A DNA stretch of 64,000 bases from Roseiarcus sp963770035 (GTDB taxonomy: Bacteria; Pseudomonadota; Alphaproteobacteria; Rhizobiales; Beijerinckiaceae): the NCBI GenBank assembly GCA_963770035.1, contig CAVYON010000038.1, positions 248,001-312,000 on the forward strand, read 5' to 3'. The notes beneath the pieces are model-generated. The model searched no databases. It was not told the origin of the DNA and saw only the letters and a list, made by a program, of their open reading frames with translations. This document shows, in pieces, positions 61,184-64,000 of the stretch (positions are counted from its first letter, which is position 1; the number at the start of each line of letters is the position of its first letter). A program made the position numbers and the translations under genes.

Positions 61184-61820
61184 GGACTCGATCCGGGGGC
61201 TGGTGGTGTCCATGAACACGATGTCGAGCGTGGTCAGGAGGTCGCGCCGGGCGGCGAACAGCTCCTCCTCCAGGACGTCCTTCACGCAGCGCGGCGAAAA
61301 CGGCGTCGCGGCGTCCTGCTGGTCTTTCGGAAGCTCCTCGCCGAGCCACGCCATCGTGCGATAAAGGTGATGCAGCTCGATCCCGTCGACGCCGTCGATG
61401 CGGTAATCCTCGCGCCAGCGGTCGGCGGCGCGGTCCGAGCCGCCGCAGACGAGGCGGTGCAGCACGGTCAGGAACGCCGCGCGCTCCAGCGGGAACTCGT
61501 GGTTGCGCGCGCTGGCCAGGCGCTCGATCACGGCCCGGCAGCCGGTCTCCTCCCACACCCGCTCGAAGGCGAGCGCCGGACCGATGCGGCGCGCCGAGAT
61601 CGCCGTCGCCTCGCCGCGGTCGAGCGCGTCGAGCACGATCGCCTTGTCGGCGAAGCGCGCCCCAGAGCGCAAGAGCCGCTCCAGTTGCCCGCTCTCCCGC
61701 AGCTCGTCGATCCGCCCGAGGGTGGCGATAACCTGCTGGCGCACCGTCGCGCCCTCGCGCCGGCTCTCGACGATCTGCAGGTAGGCGCGGCCGCCCGAGG
61801 TCTCTTTTTCGGAAATACAT
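61184..61820 (-). pseudogene. N-terminal part of an IS1634-family transposase
   Basis: Starts MYFRK at 61820. A two-base insertion a few codons in forces a second frame that continues TSGGRAYLQIVESRREGATV through DRWREDYRIDGVDGIELHHL to TLDIVFMDTTS, where it is cut by the ISAs1 end. The missing remainder corresponds exactly to the fragment at 50253-53083, so these are probably parts of one original transposase or of two copies of it. Confidence 0.82.
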
Positions 61821-62060
61821 GGCGGAAAGCCTGGCGCCAACTCGATGATGGTGCGCACAGAATCCGCCAAGATTCCAGAACAATCAAGCAAAATCGGCGG
61901 AAAACGTGGCACGACATTCTCGCGGCCGCGCACCCTCGCCCACAATCAAATCAACGCCTTACACCCGGCGGGGGCGCTCCAACTGTCGAAGATCAGTCAA
62001 GGGCGGTTGGTATTAAACGGCCTGCAGCGCCGACAGTGCCTCGGCGGACGGGCGGGACTA
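61821..62060. other. Non-coding remnant between IS1634 fragment and ISAzo13
   Basis: 240 bp, presumably the IS1634 5' flank plus unrecognised DNA. No gene or terminal repeat is recognised. Confidence 0.4.
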
Positions 62061-63395
62061 AGGGCCTGTCAGGAATCAACTGCATTGACGAGCGAGGCGA
62101 CTGAGGGGGCGATTGTGTAGTTCCATTCGCCGTGGAAATCATCGCGAGAGATGTTGAGGGTTTGCATCTGCTCGTCGGATACGAGGATTCCTTTTGGATA
62201 TATTTTGTCGTCGAGTTCGCAGCGGACGGTCAAGCCGGTTTGCGTCGTCGTCGCCCCGATCAGTTCGACGATGACGCGATAGCTGAGCAGCGGTTTGGCG
62301 CGCCAGTTTTGCGTGATGAATGAGAATAGACGGTGTTCGATCTTGTTCCACTTGCTGGTTCCCGGAGGAAGATGGTGAACCTCGATGGATAGGCCCAGTT
62401 CATCGGCTAATCGCTGCAATTCGAGCTTCCACAATCGCACCCGCGAGCCGTTCGATCCGCCGCCGTCGGCGGTGATGACGAGACGCCGCGCGAGCGGATA
62501 ACGAATGCGGCCGACCTCTCGCCACCAGCGACGGATCGTCTGAACCGCGAAAGCGGCCGTGTCGTTGTCGACGCCGACCGCGACCCAGCCCGCGTTGGCC
62601 GCCATATCATAAATTCCATAAGGCACGGCGCGGCCGAGTTCCTTGATCAGAAAGTCGTGCACGCGCACCTCTTCCGGATCGCCTTGGCGACGCCATTCCC
62701 GGCCGGCGTTCTTGAAATCGCCGGCCAATTCCTTCTTCTTGGTATCGACGGATATGACCGGCTGGTTCTCGCCGATGGCCGTTTTCACGGCCTCGTTGAC
62801 GACCCGGAATTGCGCGTCCCGGTCGGGATTGTCGGCGCCCTCACGCGTCTTGCTGTTGGCCTGCAGGCTGAACTTCTGCTTCTTCAGCAATTCGCCAACC
62901 ACCGTGTGGCTGATCTTGTGCCCGAGCTTGCCCAGTTCGTCCGCAAGGCGGCGCAGGCTCTTGCATGTCCAGCGCAGCGGCGACATCGGATCGCCGCGCG
63001 CGTCGGGCTCGACCAACGCGTTCAAGGCGTCGAGAAGACCGGGATTCGTTTCACTCAGCGATTTGCGGCCCCCGCCAGGCCGACGTACGCGATCAACAGG
63101 CGTCGTGGACGGCGCTTCCAGTTCCTTCAACCCCCGTCCGATCGTGCTCGCGGCGACCCCCGTCACCCGCGACACCGCGGCTATGCCGCCATATCCCGCC
63201 GCACGAGCTTCAGCCGCGACGAAAAGCCGGCGCTGACGTTCATCCAACTGAGGCGATAGCGCCGAATGGCGCGTCTCCAGCTTGCGAAGCAACTCTTCAT
63301 CGATCATCCCACAACGCTACGACGCCACGTCTACAATGGGAATCCCGCTACGCCTCTCCGCCCCAACCCAATTCGCCTATTGGCTGACAGGCCCT
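62061..63395 (-). mobile_element. ISAzo13-family element, complete
   Basis: Terminal repeats GGGCCTGTCAG (62062-62072) and CTGACAGGCCC (63384-63394), flanked by TAA on the left and TAA on the right, suggesting a short 2-3-bp duplication. One intact transposase gene whose stop codon lies inside the terminal repeat. Confidence 0.88.
62069..63307 (-). CDS. ISAzo13-family transposase, intact
   Basis: 412 residues. The N-terminal HTH region (AAGYGGIAAVSRVTGVAAST) is followed by the DDE-type core with PVISVDTKKKELAGDFKNAG, VGVDNDTAAFAVQTIRRW and VITADGGGSNGSRVRLWKLE, then HHLPPGTSKWNKIEHRLFSF and NISRDDFHGEWNYTIAP. The last ~83 residues equal those of the mosaic copy at 49992-50231. Confidence 0.93.
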   Translation of the reverse strand: MIDEELLRKLETRHSALSPQLDERQRRLFVAAEARAAGYGGIAAVSRVTGVAASTIGRGLKELEAPSTTPVDRVRRPGGGRKSLSETNPGLLDALNALVEPDARGDPMSPLRWTCKSLRRLADELGKLGHKISHTVVGELLKKQKFSLQANSKTREGADNPDRDAQFRVVNEAVKTAIGENQPVISVDTKKKELAGDFKNAGREWRRQGDPEEVRVHDFLIKELGRAVPYGIYDMAANAGWVAVGVDNDTAAFAVQTIRRWWREVGRIRYPLARRLVITADGGGSNGSRVRLWKLELQRLADELGLSIEVHHLPPGTSKWNKIEHRLFSFITQNWRAKPLLSYRVIVELIGATTTQTGLTVRCELDDKIYPKGILVSDEQMQTLNISRDDFHGEWNYTIAPSVASLVNAVDS

Positions 63396-63506
63396 AAGCG
63401 GCGGCAACAACGCGATATCGAGACGGCCAAGAGCCGCTGGGCGGATTACTAGCGCCGAATGCCGCGACCGAAAGGAAGGAGGCGGATATGGCCCTGACAG
63501 AAAGCT

Positions 63507-64000
63507 GAGGCACTTGCAAAATGTTTGGGAGCACTGGGTTGTGTTTCCGCAAGAGCGCAAACTTGGATTGATTTCCGAGCTGTGCCGATTTTGGCGGCGG
63601 CGGCCTGGGTCGATTTGTGCCGAGAGCGGCGTTTCTGAGCGCGCGCGGGCAATAGCTCGCCGAGCTGCCGATATTTTGGGAGGCTACGGGCTCTCTATGT
63701 TGCGTACGATCGCGATCGCTATGCGATGAGACGGATGATTTGGGTCACCGTGACGACCAGAATGCCGAACATCAGATGACACATCACTTTCGTGGGGCCG
63801 CGCACCTGGACGGTTCGACCGCCGTGATTGTCTTTGAGGTTGGCGTTGACCCGTTCGGCGCTGCTGCGTTCGTTGTAACGGATGTCCTCGGCCATGCGAT
63901 GGCCCGCCAGCGCCTGACGCCTCTGCTCTCGCGCCAATTCTTGTTTGAGGGCGGCGTCACGGCGCGGATTGGCATCGATGATCGGCACGTGGCCGAGCGC
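63507..64000 (-). mobile_element. 1504-bp IS5-like element, copy 3 (cut by window end)
   Basis: Begins with GAGGCACTTGCAAAATGTTT, the same end as the right end of copies 1 and 2, in inverted orientation. The visible part includes the last 94 codons of the transposase (63719-64000, minus strand), identical to the other copies through ERSSAERVNANLKDNHGG to the stop. The rest lies outside the window. Confidence 0.9.

Noticed and set aside
59522..62104. 860-residue plus-strand frame
   Set aside because: Spans several unrelated IS elements, mostly antisense or shifted; no coherent protein.
55153..64000. Genomic island integrated at tRNA-Arg
   Set aside because: No integrase and no second copy of the tRNA 3' end seen in the window.
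1..64000. CRISPR arrays, prophage or antiphage systems
   Set aside because: No regularly spaced repeats, cas genes, phage structural genes or known defence genes were seen; all repeats found belong to IS elements or hairpins.

Overview
The window is high-GC DNA from a bacterium, most likely an alphaproteobacterium of the Hyphomicrobiales (Rhizobiales) type. This is inferred from the red-type (form IC) cbbLS-cbbX RuBisCO set, an Irr-like Fur-family regulator, a Tat-exported branched-chain-amino-acid-type binding protein and a LigAB protocatechuate dioxygenase. I cannot name a genus. The left 36 kb is ordinary metabolic chromosome. The right 28 kb is a dense pile-up of insertion sequences (IS) in which almost every non-IS gene is broken.

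Metabolic half. At 1-3.7 kb a divergent cbbR (frameshifted as sequenced) faces cbbL-cbbS-cbbX, giving CO2 fixation by red-type RuBisCO and its AAA+ activase. A secreted cytochrome c and a small exported protein follow. At 5.5-15.5 kb lies a tightly overlapped operon: an ABC importer (binding protein, two permeases, a 67-residue membrane protein, two ATPases), then DhaL, DhaM, an HPr, an Enzyme I, an HTH protein and DhaK. Together these form a complete phosphoenolpyruvate-to-dihydroxyacetone phosphorelay fed by its own ABC transporter rather than by a PTS permease. At 15.9-26.5 kb a GntR/FCD repressor faces a putative aromatic-compound cluster: an FAH-family hydrolase, a Liv-type ABC importer, a type I extradiol dioxygenase, a beta-keto acid cleavage enzyme, and a two-component flavin monooxygenase with its reductase. 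At 26.5-36 kb there are housekeeping and accessory genes (proC, an L,D-transpeptidase, AMP nucleosidase, RidA, DUF1993, DUF3303, a GFA-family protein, Irr), then ligBA with a divergent LysR regulator and a decayed second copy of the end of that LysR gene.

IS half. From 36.4 kb to the end I find members or fragments of IS630 (two), IS1634 (four different ones), ISNCY, IS66, a TniA/TnsB-like element, ISAzo13 (two), a group II intron, IS110, IS1595, ISKra4, ISAs1 and a 1504-bp IS5-like element present in three copies, two of them complete and apparently identical. Many target duplications and terminal inverted repeats can be read directly, so the order of insertion can be partly reconstructed. 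Surviving or remnant host genes are a 662-residue beta-helix protein that looks type I secreted, a headless CopG/RHH antitoxin, the first ~34 codons of a bacterial microcompartment shell protein, a tRNA-Arg(TCG), and a nucleoside phosphorylase fragment.

The observations most worth following are: the self-contained DHA phosphorelay coupled to an ABC importer; the IS110 element with a structured, repeat-bearing non-coding end where a bridge RNA would lie; the mosaic ISAzo13 carrying a group II intron; -1 slippery heptamers in an ISKra4 and an IS630; the microcompartment remnant; and a compensated double frameshift in the extradiol dioxygenase.
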